Of a stretch of DNA of 6,520 nucleotides, positions 1-6,439 are shown in pieces. The DNA is from an uncultured Caryophanales bacterium (GTDB lineage: Bacteria; Bacillota_I; Bacilli_A; RFN20; CAG-826), in the NCBI GenBank assembly GCA_946403545.1, contig CAMJAG010000053.1:1-6520 (forward strand), in the 5' to 3' direction. Both the position numbers and the translations under genes were made by a program. The notes beneath the pieces are model-generated. The model was not told the DNA's origin. It searched no databases and saw nothing but the letters and a program-made list of their open reading frames with translations. How positions within the stretch are numbered: position 1 is the first letter of the stretch; every line of letters begins with the position of its first letter.

Positions 1-892
1 AGTCCATTTCTTTTCCACCGACGATAGCGTTGAGTTCTGCCATATCATTTGGAACAGTCCAGTCTAAAGTGATGTTAGTAAATGGTGCTTGTGTACCCCA
101 TCTAGATGGTGTATTAACACCATAAATGAAGGATTGGATACATTGTTTAACTTCTTTATATGTTAATCCGTCTTTCTTAACAAAAGGTGCTAAGTAAGTA
201 TCAAATGAGGAGAATGCTTGAGCACCTGCCCATTCATTTTGCATGATGCCTAAGAAGTTAACCATTTGATTACATAATGTAGATAAGTGGCTAGCAGGAG
301 AAGAAGTAATCTTTCCAACAACTCCACCTAAACCTTCTTTAATTAATTGTTTTAAAGACCAACCAGCACAATAACCTGTAAGCATTGATAAGTCATGGAT
401 GTGGATATCACCAGATCTATGTGCATCACCAATTTCCTTGTCATAAACCTCACTTAACCAGTAATTAGCTGTAACTGCACCAGAGTTAGAAAGAATAAGA
501 CCACCAACGGAATATGTAACAGTGGAGTTTTCTTTAACTCTCCAGTCATTGACTTTTAAGTAGTTATCAACGACATTCTTATAGTCTAAGTTTGTTTCTT
601 TGATTTCACGTAAAGATTGATGTTGTTTACGGTAAATCATGTATGCTTTTGCGACATCAATATATCCTGCTTGGATTAAGACAACTTCAACAGCGTCTTG
701 GATATCTTCGATATCAATAATCTCATTTTTAATTTTCTTATTGAATTCAGCAGTAACTCTTAAAGATAACATTCCGATAATGTCATCGTTGTAGAATTTA
801 TGCTCTGCCATGAAAGCTCTTTCAATGGCTTTGGAAATCTTCGAGATATCAAAATCTTCAACTTTGCCATCTCTTTTTCTAGCTTTTAACAT
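1..892 (-). CDS. nrdD: Anaerobic (class III) ribonucleoside-triphosphate reductase, N-terminal part
   Basis: This gene reads leftward and is open at base 1, so only the first 297 codons are present. Class III reductases make dNTPs from NTPs without oxygen, using a glycyl radical installed by the activase NrdG. Residues about 3-92 look like an ATP-cone, the allosteric nucleotide-binding domain (VEDFDISKISKAIERAF early, then IQDAVEVVLIQAGYIDVAKAY). The catalytic domain follows with class III hallmarks: a TYSVGG segment at 125-131, HRSGDIHIHDL at 158-168, YCAGW at 173-177 and APFTNITLDW at 269-278. C174 is a candidate for the active-site thiyl cysteine. The C-terminal zinc site and glycyl-radical motif would lie outside the window. 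The ATG at 892-890 is preceded, six bases away, by a strong AGAGGGGG site, which fixes the start. Family assignment is secure. Regulation is not proven: I found no convincing NrdR box upstream. Confidence 0.95.
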   Translation of the reverse strand, partial: MLKARKRDGKVEDFDISKISKAIERAFMAEHKFYNDDIIGMLSLRVTAEFNKKIKNEIIDIEDIQDAVEVVLIQAGYIDVAKAYMIYRKQHQSLREIKETNLDYKNVVDNYLKVNDWRVKENSTVTYSVGGLILSNSGAVTANYWLSEVYDKEIGDAHRSGDIHIHDLSMLTGYCAGWSLKQLIKEGLGGVVGKITSSPASHLSTLCNQMVNFLGIMQNEWAGAQAFSSFDTYLAPFVKKDGLTYKEVKQCIQSFIYGVNTPSRWGTQAPFTNITLDWTVPNDMAELNAIVGGKEMD

Positions 893-898
893 AATATT

Positions 899-906
899 CC
901 CCCTCT
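899..906 (-). promoter_or_regulatory. Ribosome binding site of nrdD
   Basis: On the minus strand AGAGGGGG lies six bases before the ATG at 892. It is a strong G-rich Shine-Dalgarno site, similar in style to GGGGGA before the ABC gene at 1829. It contrasts with the missing sites before the genes at 1188 and 5116. Confidence 0.85.
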
Positions 907-982
907 TGTTGTAAAAACGGATTTCAAAAAATCGTTTATGTTATTACCTTGAACACGTTTGTCTCAAGTAGTGTGCTTCTAT

Positions 983-1019
983 GTTATATTAAATAGGAAT
1001 TAAATCAAGTAAAATGCAA
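983..1019 (-). promoter_or_regulatory. Candidate nrdD promoter
   Basis: On the minus strand TTGCAT (1019-1014) is followed 18 bases later by TATTTA (995-990), and a closer match to the -10 consensus, TATAAC, lies just beyond at 988-983. Which hexamer pair is used is unclear: TATAAC has only a weak -35 (ACTTGA, 16 bases upstream). Using TATAAC, transcription would begin near 976 and leave a leader of about 84 nt before the nrdD start. A dyad GACACTGTC (minus strand, 1038-1030) lies just upstream. This is inferred from consensus matches in A/T-rich DNA only. Confidence 0.35.
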
Positions 1020-1098
1020 CATGACTTTGGACAGTGTCTAAACTATGGGTAAATGATATAAGAAAATTAGTAGTTTTTTAGTAAAGAAAACTTCTCAA

Positions 1099-1113
1099 TT
1101 ATGATTATTATCA
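1099..1113. promoter_or_regulatory. Candidate Fur/PerR-family operator
   Basis: The 15-mer TTATGATTATTATCA matches the 7-1-7 Bacillus Fur consensus (TGATAATnATTATCA) at 12 of 14 defined positions, and the PerR consensus (TTATAATnATTATAA) also at 12 of 14. Its right half is a perfect Fur half-site. It lies about 75 bases before the gene at 1188 and about 205 bases before nrdD, so the 1188 gene is the likelier target. A/T-rich DNA gives such matches by chance, so confidence is low. Confidence 0.3.
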
Positions 1114-1155
1114 CAGTTAAAAGTGACTAACCAAAAATATGCGTTTTTCTTCTTT

Positions 1156-1176
1156 TATTCCTATGGAATATATAAT
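1156..1176 (+). promoter_or_regulatory. Promoter -10 and overlapping inverted repeat of the 1188 gene
   Basis: A perfect TATAAT lies at 1171-1176, and a second copy at 1179-1184. From the first, transcription would begin about 1183, only some five bases before the ATG at 1188. No good -35 is visible at the usual distance; the region is T-rich (TTTTTCTTC). Immediately upstream of the -10 is an inverted repeat, TATTCC-TAT-GGAATA (1156-1170), placed where a regulator bound there could block or aid polymerase. The hexamer is clear; its use as a promoter and the operator role are inferred. Confidence 0.5.
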
Positions 1177-1187
1177 AATATAATAAT

Positions 1188-1643
1188 ATGGAAAAAAAGA
1201 GATTAGTTGTTAAAAAAGAAGATAGAGATTTATATGTAGAATTAAACAAGATTTTTATGTGGAATCTTGATGAGGAAAATAACCTAAATGAGAGAAAAAT
1301 TCTCTTAAATTTCTCTAGAGATGAAAGTGTCCCTCATTTAAATGAAATCAAGGTAGTGGAAATGGATTATCAAGTATCCGTTATCCCACTTGGAGTAGCA
1401 CTAATTCCTGCTTACTTAGCATTCATTTTGATGACAGTAGTTTTATTCATCTTCATTTTCAATAGAGAGATCTTAAAACCACTTATTCTAATGGGTTGTT
1501 TCCTATTTCCAGATTTTGCTTTACTCGGTTTAGCGGTTTTCCTCACTTATTTAAGAAACAAACAAATTGAAAAATATCACTTAAATAAGGCTGAATTATT
1601 AAAAAACGCTAAAACAAAAGTGGATGAAATCTTATCAAAGTAA
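1188..1643 (+). CDS. Unrecognised small membrane protein with two transmembrane segments
   Basis: I do not recognise this 151-residue protein. Residues 1-60 are polar and charged, with many Lys, Glu, Asp and Asn. Two hydrophobic segments follow at about 66-91 and 97-122, joined by a short NREILK loop; the second contains a Pro-Asp pair (108-109). The tail from 123 is basic and probably helical (YLRNKQIEK, then KAELLKNAKTKVDEILSK). No signal peptide or enzyme motif is visible. By the positive-inside rule the C-terminus is probably cytoplasmic, and a two-pass hairpin puts the N-terminal domain there too. The ATG at 1188 is forced: an in-frame TAA lies at 1176-1178, and the next Met, residue 24, has no ribosome site either. 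There is no Shine-Dalgarno before 1188, and the -10 is so close that the transcript may be leaderless. Codon use resembles its neighbours. It is probably a single-gene unit ending at the terminator at 1734-1764. Confidence 0.75.
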   Translation: MEKKRLVVKKEDRDLYVELNKIFMWNLDEENNLNERKILLNFSRDESVPHLNEIKVVEMDYQVSVIPLGVALIPAYLAFILMTVVLFIFIFNREILKPLILMGCFLFPDFALLGLAVFLTYLRNKQIEKYHLNKAELLKNAKTKVDEILSK

Positions 1644-1653
1644 GATCTTCGGA

Positions 1654-1714
1654 ATAGCTTTTAAATGCGTGATTGACACATAAAAGACAATCTAACACTG
1701 CTATTTAAAGCTAT
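1654..1714. repeat. Long imperfect inverted repeat able to form a 61-nt hairpin
   Basis: The arms ATAGCTTT (1654-1661) and AAAGCTAT (1707-1714) pair perfectly. The pairing continues inward: AAAT 1663-1666 with ATTT 1703-1706, GC 1667-1668 with GC 1700-1701, and GT 1669-1670 with AC 1697-1698. Single-base bulges lie at 1662, 1699 and 1702. An inner hairpin, GATTG 1671-1675 with CAATC 1688-1692, caps it. It lies 10 bases after the stop codon of the 1188 gene and before its terminator. It could be a 3'-UTR structure, a small RNA or an intergenic repeat unit. The pairing is visible; the function is unknown. Confidence 0.55.
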
Positions 1715-1733
1715 AGTTTCTATTATCAAATCA

Positions 1734-1764
1734 AATGTCCGATAAAAAATCGGGCATTTTTATT
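1734..1764 (+). terminator. Intrinsic terminator after the 1188 gene
   Basis: AATGTCCGAT (1734-1743) pairs with ATCGGGCATT (1749-1758) in a 10-bp stem containing one G-U pair, with a five-A loop. A run of five T (1757-1761) followed by ATT completes it. It should end transcripts from the 1188 gene about 90 bases past its stop codon and insulate the ABC gene. The last two bases already form part of the next promoter's -35. Confidence 0.88.
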
Positions 1765-1792
1765 GACTAATGTTTATTTATATAAATATAAT
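1763..1792 (+). promoter_or_regulatory. Sigma-A-type promoter of the ABC exporter gene
   Basis: TTGACT (1763-1768) and a perfect TATAAT (1787-1792) are separated by 18 bases, one of the best housekeeping promoter matches in the window. Transcription should start near 1799, giving a leader of about 30 nt. No operator or leader hairpin is obvious, so simple expression of the ABC gene and rimO is likely. Confidence 0.75.
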
Positions 1793-1814
1793 ACTTCATA
1801 AGATATCGAAAATT

Positions 1815-1820
1815 GGGGGA
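1815..1820 (+). promoter_or_regulatory. Ribosome binding site of the ABC exporter gene
   Basis: GGGGGA lies eight bases before the ATG at 1829 and supports that start. It is G-rich in the same way as the nrdD site. Confidence 0.8.
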
Positions 1821-1828
1821 CAAAAGAT

Positions 1829-4800
1829 ATGCTTGAGTTAAAAAACATTAAAAAGAATTATGTAATGAAAGGACAAGAACCTGTCCATGCTCTTAGGGGT
1901 ATATCTTTAAGCTTTAGAAATAGTGAATTCGTCTCCATTCTCGGTCCTTCTGGTTGTGGTAAAACCACATTATTAAACATTATCGGAGGTTTAGATAGAT
2001 ATACTTCCGGTGATTTAATCATCCAAGGAACATCCACTAAAAAATTTAAAGACGCTGATTGGGATACATATAGAAACCATTCAGTCGGCTTTGTCTTCCA
2101 ATCATATAATTTGATTGGCCACCAAACAATTGTTAAAAACGTTGAATTAGCTCTCACTATTGGTGGTATCAGCAAAGCTGAAAGAAGACAAAGAGCGCTT
2201 GAAGCACTTGATAAAGTTGGTCTTAAAAAGCAAGCAAAGAAAAGACCAAACCAACTTTCTGGTGGTCAAATGCAAAGAGTCGCTATTGCTCGTGCATTAG
2301 TCAACAATCCTGAGATTTTATTAGCAGATGAACCTACAGGTGCTCTCGATAGTGTAACTTCAACTCAAATCATGGATCTTTTGAAGGAAGTTGCAAAAGA
2401 TAGATTAGTTGTCATGGTTACACATAACCCTGACTTAGCATATAAGTATTCAAATAGAATTGTGAAAATGTTTGATGGAGAAATCACTGATGACTCTAAT
2501 CCATACACTCCAACGAAGCAAGAAATTGAAGAAGCAAGAAAAACTCACGCTGAAGAAGTAGTGGAAAAAGGTAGTAAAAAGCACTCATCTATGGGCTTTT
2601 TCACTGCTTTAGGATTGTCTACAAGTAATTTACTTAGTAAATCTAAAAGAACAGTTTTAGTTGCAGTCGCTGGTTCGATTGGTATCTTTGGTGTTTCTAC
2701 AGTTTTAGCAGCATCCACTGGTGTCAATATGTATATACATGATATGCAAGATGACATGCTTTCAAGCTATCCATTAACTATTGCAGAAGAATCAGTAGAC
2801 TATTCATCTTTGATGACTGGTTTATATTCAAATACTGATTCAAAAATTGTAGATTTTGACACTAAAACTAGAGTTGGACTTAACTCTATGATTGACTACT
2901 TAATGGATAAATATACTGACATCATGCAAGTCAAAACAAACACAATTGATGATGATTTAGTGCAATTCGTTAAGGAAATCCCTGAAGAATTTGTTTCCGC
3001 TCTTTCATTTAGTTATGGTGTAGACCCTACAAATAATATTTTCACAGATTGGTCTTATGTTGATCATGATGATGGAAAAACTAAAAACTGTAAGATTTCT
3101 CTTAATGGCTTAACCCAAAGATATATCAGCGAACTTCAAACTGTTGAGGGTTTTGAAAGCTACGCTCAATATGTTGATTTATTCACTGACTTTATGCTTT
3201 TAATGCCTGGTGAACAAGATTATATCTTGTCTCAATATGATTTGCTTGGAAACGGTGCTCATTTCCCACAAAATGAAAATGAAATTATGTTAGTAGTTGA
3301 AGGTGATACAACTTTAACTGACTTAGCATTTGCGCAACTGGGTTATTATCAAGAAGAAGAAGTCATGAATATTGCTAAAAAAGCAATTAAGAAATATGAT
3401 CCTGAGACTCCAAAAGAAGAATTAGACCAATTGGATACAAAATACCCATACCGTACCTCATTTACTTTTGAAGACTTGATGAAAAAATCTTTCACTTATT
3501 ACCCACATAACACAATTTATGGAACTGAAGCGAAAGAGCTTGATGATAGTGCTTATAACGAATACAGCATTGTTTTAAGAACATCTACAAACGATGAATT
3601 CTATGCTCTCACTTATAGTGATAACTTAGGAAGTTCATTAATTAATGGCATTATTTACACAGGAACTCACTTAAACCTTAACCCAAATAGTTCTGAAAGT
3701 GTTTATCTCATTAAAATGAGTAATGACTTTGATATGTCTACATGGGGAAGTAATCCTGACGCTAAATTCTCAGATTATCTTGCAGATCCTGCAACAGACC
3801 CAGATCCAACAACTGGTACATTTGTTTGTATTCCTGCAAGCAAAGCTTTAGCAATTATGTCTAATCGTGCTGCGATAGACTATTCATATTTGTCAGTCAT
3901 CAACATTCAATCTGGTGATGATACAACAGCAGTGGTGATTAGCGATTTAGATTCAATGCCTCCTACAATGAAATCTTTCTTGTGTGTTAAAGAAAAGACT
4001 GAACAAAGATCAATTACAGCTTATCAATATCCAGCTGAAGCTGATTCTAACTGGACTGGTGGAACTCAAATTAAAATCGCTGGCATTTTAAGACCAAAAG
4101 ATGATGTTGATTTTGGATGTTTAAGACGTGGTGTTTATTACACAAAAGATTTCCAAACAAAATATATGAATGATGCAAAAAATGCCGCTATCACAAAAGA
4201 TTTTGAACAATTTATGGAAACTGGCAGAAAGTCATCTGAGATGTATAATGCTTATGTTACATTCAGACATCCTGACTATACTGACCCAGATAATCCAATT
4301 ATGAATACTGGCTATGCTAGTTGCTTAAATGGTGACTTGAATTCATCATTCTCTTCTTTATTCTCACGTATTACAGGTGTTGATTATGGAGAAGAAAATG
4401 AAACACATTTCCGTTCCATTTGTGGTTTAAAACAAGTTGGAATCAATTTAGATGCAAACGGTAATCCAACAGCATATGAATATCGTGATAATTTACCTGT
4501 TCAAATAAGCATTTATCCAATCAATTTCCAATACAAAAACAAGGTAAATAACTATTTAGATCAATGGAACAAAAAGGTTGACATCACTCTTTACGATGGA
4601 ACCGCTCAACAAAAGGTTTTACATTTTGAAGACCGTATGGAATTAACTTATACAGATACAATTTCCATGATTATTAGTGTTATTAACACTATGATTACAA
4701 TTATCACAACTGCATTAGTTATCTTTACTTCCTTGTCATTAGTTGTCTCTTCGTTCATGATTGCAGTTATTACCTATATCTCGGTTATGGAAAGAGTCAA

Positions 4801-5101
4801 AGAAATCGGTGTCATTCGTTCTCTTGGTGGAAGAAAGAGAGACGTTTCACGTCTATTTATTGCAGAAAACCTCGTTACTGGTACCTTAAGTGGTATTATC
4901 GGTATTGTTATTACTGCAATAGTGTGTTTAATTATTAACTTAGTTGTTTCTCCATTTGGAGTTCCTTCAATTGCGGTTTTAACATTCCCAATCGTATTAA
5001 TTATGATTGGATTAAGTATTCTCTTGTCCGTCTTGGCAGGATTGATTCCAAGTATGCATGCATCTAGACAAGATCCAGTTGCTGCTTTAAGAAGTGAATA
5101 A
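1829..5101 (+). CDS. MacB-like ABC exporter, fused ATPase and FtsX-type permease with a giant ectodomain
   Basis: This 1090-residue protein carries ATPase and permease on one chain. Residues 1-225 are an ABC ATPase of the LolD/MacB type: Walker A GPSGCGKT at 39-46, Q-loop Gln91, signature LSGGQ at 143-147, Walker B ILLADEP at 163-169, D-loop ALD at 172-174 and switch His199. All catalytic residues are intact. A charged linker leads to TM1 at about 275-297. An external domain of about 645 residues (298-944) follows. Then come TM2 (about 953-982), the cytoplasmic ERVKEIGVIRSLGG loop (988-1001), TM3 (about 1015-1041) and TM4 (about 1048-1074), ending DPVAALRSE as FtsX-type permeases often do. 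The four-TM plan is that of MacB, whose ectodomain is only about 200 residues. By family analogy it couples ATP hydrolysis to mechanical export or envelope work rather than import. The substrate is unknown. rimO follows after 14 bases, probably in the same transcript. Confidence 0.92.
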   Translation: MLELKNIKKNYVMKGQEPVHALRGISLSFRNSEFVSILGPSGCGKTTLLNIIGGLDRYTSGDLIIQGTSTKKFKDADWDTYRNHSVGFVFQSYNLIGHQTIVKNVELALTIGGISKAERRQRALEALDKVGLKKQAKKRPNQLSGGQMQRVAIARALVNNPEILLADEPTGALDSVTSTQIMDLLKEVAKDRLVVMVTHNPDLAYKYSNRIVKMFDGEITDDSNPYTPTKQEIEEARKTHAEEVVEKGSKKHSSMGFFTALGLSTSNLLSKSKRTVLVAVAGSIGIFGVSTVLAASTGVNMYIHDMQDDMLSSYPLTIAEESVDYSSLMTGLYSNTDSKIVDFDTKTRVGLNSMIDYLMDKYTDIMQVKTNTIDDDLVQFVKEIPEEFVSALSFSYGVDPTNNIFTDWSYVDHDDGKTKNCKISLNGLTQRYISELQTVEGFESYAQYVDLFTDFMLLMPGEQDYILSQYDLLGNGAHFPQNENEIMLVVEGDTTLTDLAFAQLGYYQEEEVMNIAKKAIKKYDPETPKEELDQLDTKYPYRTSFTFEDLMKKSFTYYPHNTIYGTEAKELDDSAYNEYSIVLRTSTNDEFYALTYSDNLGSSLINGIIYTGTHLNLNPNSSESVYLIKMSNDFDMSTWGSNPDAKFSDYLADPATDPDPTTGTFVCIPASKALAIMSNRAAIDYSYLSVINIQSGDDTTAVVISDLDSMPPTMKSFLCVKEKTEQRSITAYQYPAEADSNWTGGTQIKIAGILRPKDDVDFGCLRRGVYYTKDFQTKYMNDAKNAAITKDFEQFMETGRKSSEMYNAYVTFRHPDYTDPDNPIMNTGYASCLNGDLNSSFSSLFSRITGVDYGEENETHFRSICGLKQVGINLDANGNPTAYEYRDNLPVQISIYPINFQYKNKVNNYLDQWNKKVDITLYDGTAQQKVLHFEDRMELTYTDTISMIISVINTMITIITTALVIFTSLSLVVSSFMIAVITYISVMERVKEIGVIRSLGGRKRDVSRLFIAENLVTGTLSGIIGIVITAIVCLIINLVVSPFGVPSIAVLTFPIVLIMIGLSILLSVLAGLIPSMHASRQDPVAALRSE

Positions 5102-5112
5102 TTTAAATTATT
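5097..5112. repeat. Perfect A/T palindrome at the ABC stop / rimO start junction
   Basis: AATAATTTAAATTATT is a perfect 16-bp palindrome spanning the ABC stop codon (TAA 5099-5101) and ending three bases before the rimO ATG. In RNA it could fold as a six-pair stem with a TTAA loop, but only A-U pairs are available, so the structure would be weak. Confidence 0.4.
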
Positions 5113-5115
5113 GAT

Positions 5116-6405
5116 ATGAAAAAAGTAGGAATTATCTCTTTAGGTTGCTCTAAAAATCTCGTCGATAGTGAGAACATTTTAGGTTTACTCGATAAATCTA
5201 ATTACCACATTGTTGGCTCCGCTGATGAAGCGGATATTATCATTATCAATACCTGTGGTTTTATCAATTCTTCTAAAAAAGAATCAATCGACACTATTTT
5301 AGAGTTCATCAATAGAGGCAAGAAAGTAGTGGTTACTGGTTGTTTAGTAGAACGCTATTACGATGATTTAGTAAAAGAGATTCCTGAAGTTGATTTGTTC
5401 TTACCTATTAGAGATTATCCAAGATTTAACCAATTATTATCTCAAATCGATGAGGATTTACATGATAATAGTGGTGTTTCTGATGAATATAGAGTTATTT
5501 CTACAGGTAAATTCTCTGCTTATCTTAAGATAGGCGAAGGTTGTAGTAATCACTGTGCTTATTGCGCTATCCCATTAATTCGTGGTGAATTTGCTTCTAG
5601 AAGCATGGAATCCATTATTAAAGAAGCTAATAAATTAGCAAAAGATGGTTATAAAGAAATAGTGGTTCTCCAACAAGACACTACTAAATATGGTGTTGAT
5701 CTTAAAGGTGGAGAAAACATTGTAAAACTCCTTAAGGAGTTACTTAAGATTAAAGATTTTGATTACATTAGACTTTTATATCTATATCCTGATGAAATCA
5801 CTGATGAATTAATCGAATTAATAGGAAAAGAGGAAAGATTAACCCCTTATTTTGATATTCCGATTCAACATAGTGAAACTAAGATCCTTAGAAGCATGAA
5901 TAGAAGAGGAGATAAAAAGGACTTAATTAATCTTTTTAGAAAGATAAGAGAAAAGGTACCTAACGCTATCCTTAGAACAACCGTAATGGTGGGCTTCCCA
6001 GGTGAAACTAAAAAAGATTTTGATAATTTAAAGCAATTTATTGAAACTATTAGATTCGACCACTTAGGTGCTTTTAAATACTCAAGAGAAGAAAATACTC
6101 CTGCATATGATTATCCTAACCAAGTAAGAGAATCTACTAAAGAGAAGAGATTAAATGAAATCATGAAACTCCAACAAAAGATATCTTATTCAAAGAATAA
6201 AGAACATGTTGGATCAATCATGCAAGGCTTAGTTATTGGAAAAGAAAAAGATTTATACCTATTAAGAAGTTACTTTAACGCTCCTGATGATATTGATGGA
6301 AAAATATTCTTTAAATCTAATAGAGAACTTAAGTTAGGAGAAAAAGTTAAAGTTAAAATTACAGATAGCTTTATCTACGATTTATTAGGTGAAGAAGTTA
6401 TTTGA
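5116..6405 (+). CDS. rimO: Ribosomal protein S12 methylthiotransferase RimO
   Basis: RimO is a cytoplasmic radical-SAM enzyme that adds a methylthio group to the beta carbon of a conserved aspartate in ribosomal protein S12. The 429-residue length is normal. The N-terminal MTTase domain begins with the family signature SLGCSKNLVDSE (8-19) and carries the second-cluster cysteines C11, C47 (NTCGF) and C76 (TGCLVER). The radical-SAM CxxxCxxC motif is GCSNHCAYCAIPLIRG, with C143, C147 and C150. Further core motifs are DIPIQH and the VMVGFPGET segment. The last 65 or so residues fit a TRAM domain. RimO, rather than MiaB, is indicated by the start SLGCSKNLVDSE and the CAIPLIRG form. The ATG at 5116 is the first possible start after an in-frame TAA at 5104-5106 and matches family N-termini, yet no Shine-Dalgarno precedes it closely. 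The stop is TGA followed directly by TAA. Confidence 0.96.
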   Translation: MKKVGIISLGCSKNLVDSENILGLLDKSNYHIVGSADEADIIIINTCGFINSSKKESIDTILEFINRGKKVVVTGCLVERYYDDLVKEIPEVDLFLPIRDYPRFNQLLSQIDEDLHDNSGVSDEYRVISTGKFSAYLKIGEGCSNHCAYCAIPLIRGEFASRSMESIIKEANKLAKDGYKEIVVLQQDTTKYGVDLKGGENIVKLLKELLKIKDFDYIRLLYLYPDEITDELIELIGKEERLTPYFDIPIQHSETKILRSMNRRGDKKDLINLFRKIREKVPNAILRTTVMVGFPGETKKDFDNLKQFIETIRFDHLGAFKYSREENTPAYDYPNQVRESTKEKRLNEIMKLQQKISYSKNKEHVGSIMQGLVIGKEKDLYLLRSYFNAPDDIDGKIFFKSNRELKLGEKVKVKITDSFIYDLLGEEVI

Positions 6406-6429
6406 TAAAAGTTAGATATTGTATATAAT
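6402..6429 (+). promoter_or_regulatory. Promoter of the tRNA gene
   Basis: TTGATA (6402-6407) and a perfect TATAAT (6424-6429) are separated by 16 bases. The -35 overlaps the rimO stop codon. Transcription would begin near 6436, about four bases before the tRNA. No terminator is visible after rimO, so read-through from rimO may also supply the tRNA. Confidence 0.7.
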
Positions 6430-6439
6430 ATTTAACGCT

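Larger units (their letters stand above)
893..1187. other. Divergent intergenic region between nrdD and the 1188 gene
   Basis: This 295-base stretch has no credible ORF; ATG-started frames here close within a few codons. It holds the nrdD ribosome binding site, two possible hairpins in the nrdD leader (915-937 and 948-968), a candidate leftward promoter (983-1019), a Fur/PerR-like 15-mer (1099-1113) and the rightward promoter of the 1188 gene. No terminator is expected between divergent genes and none is convincing. I see no T-box, and no riboswitch class that I recognise. Confidence 0.6.

Noticed and set aside
951..975. ACAC...GTGT dyad in the nrdD leader as an NrdR box
   Set aside because: NrdR boxes are 16 bases with an A/T core between the ACAC and GTGT ends. 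Here the ends are 14 bases apart (22 in total) and the centre is GTTTGTCTCAAGTA, so the match fails. It also lies downstream of the likely -10.
1030..1038. Dyad GACAGTGTC as an operator of nrdD
   Set aside because: The arms are only four bases and there is no second copy nearby. Dyads this short are common by chance.
1673..1678. Perfect TTGACA as the -35 of a small-RNA promoter
   Set aside because: No acceptable -10 lies 16-18 bases downstream. The nearest candidate, TATTTA at 1702, is 23 bases away, and the sequence is better explained as part of the hairpin at 1654-1714.
1858..2175. Minus-strand open frame of 105 codons
   Set aside because: It lies wholly inside the ATPase domain of the ABC gene, whose motifs are certain. 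It has no ribosome site of its own and its translation resembles nothing I know.
2545..2757. Minus-strand open frame of 70 codons
   Set aside because: It is antisense to the linker and TM1 region of the ABC gene and has no supporting signals, so it is a shadow frame.
6403..6408. TGA followed by TAA at the end of rimO, as if TGA were Trp in a Mycoplasma-type code
   Set aside because: All twelve Trp codons counted in the four genes are TGG and none is TGA. Table 4 organisms use TGA for most Trp codons. Tandem stops under the standard code explain it.
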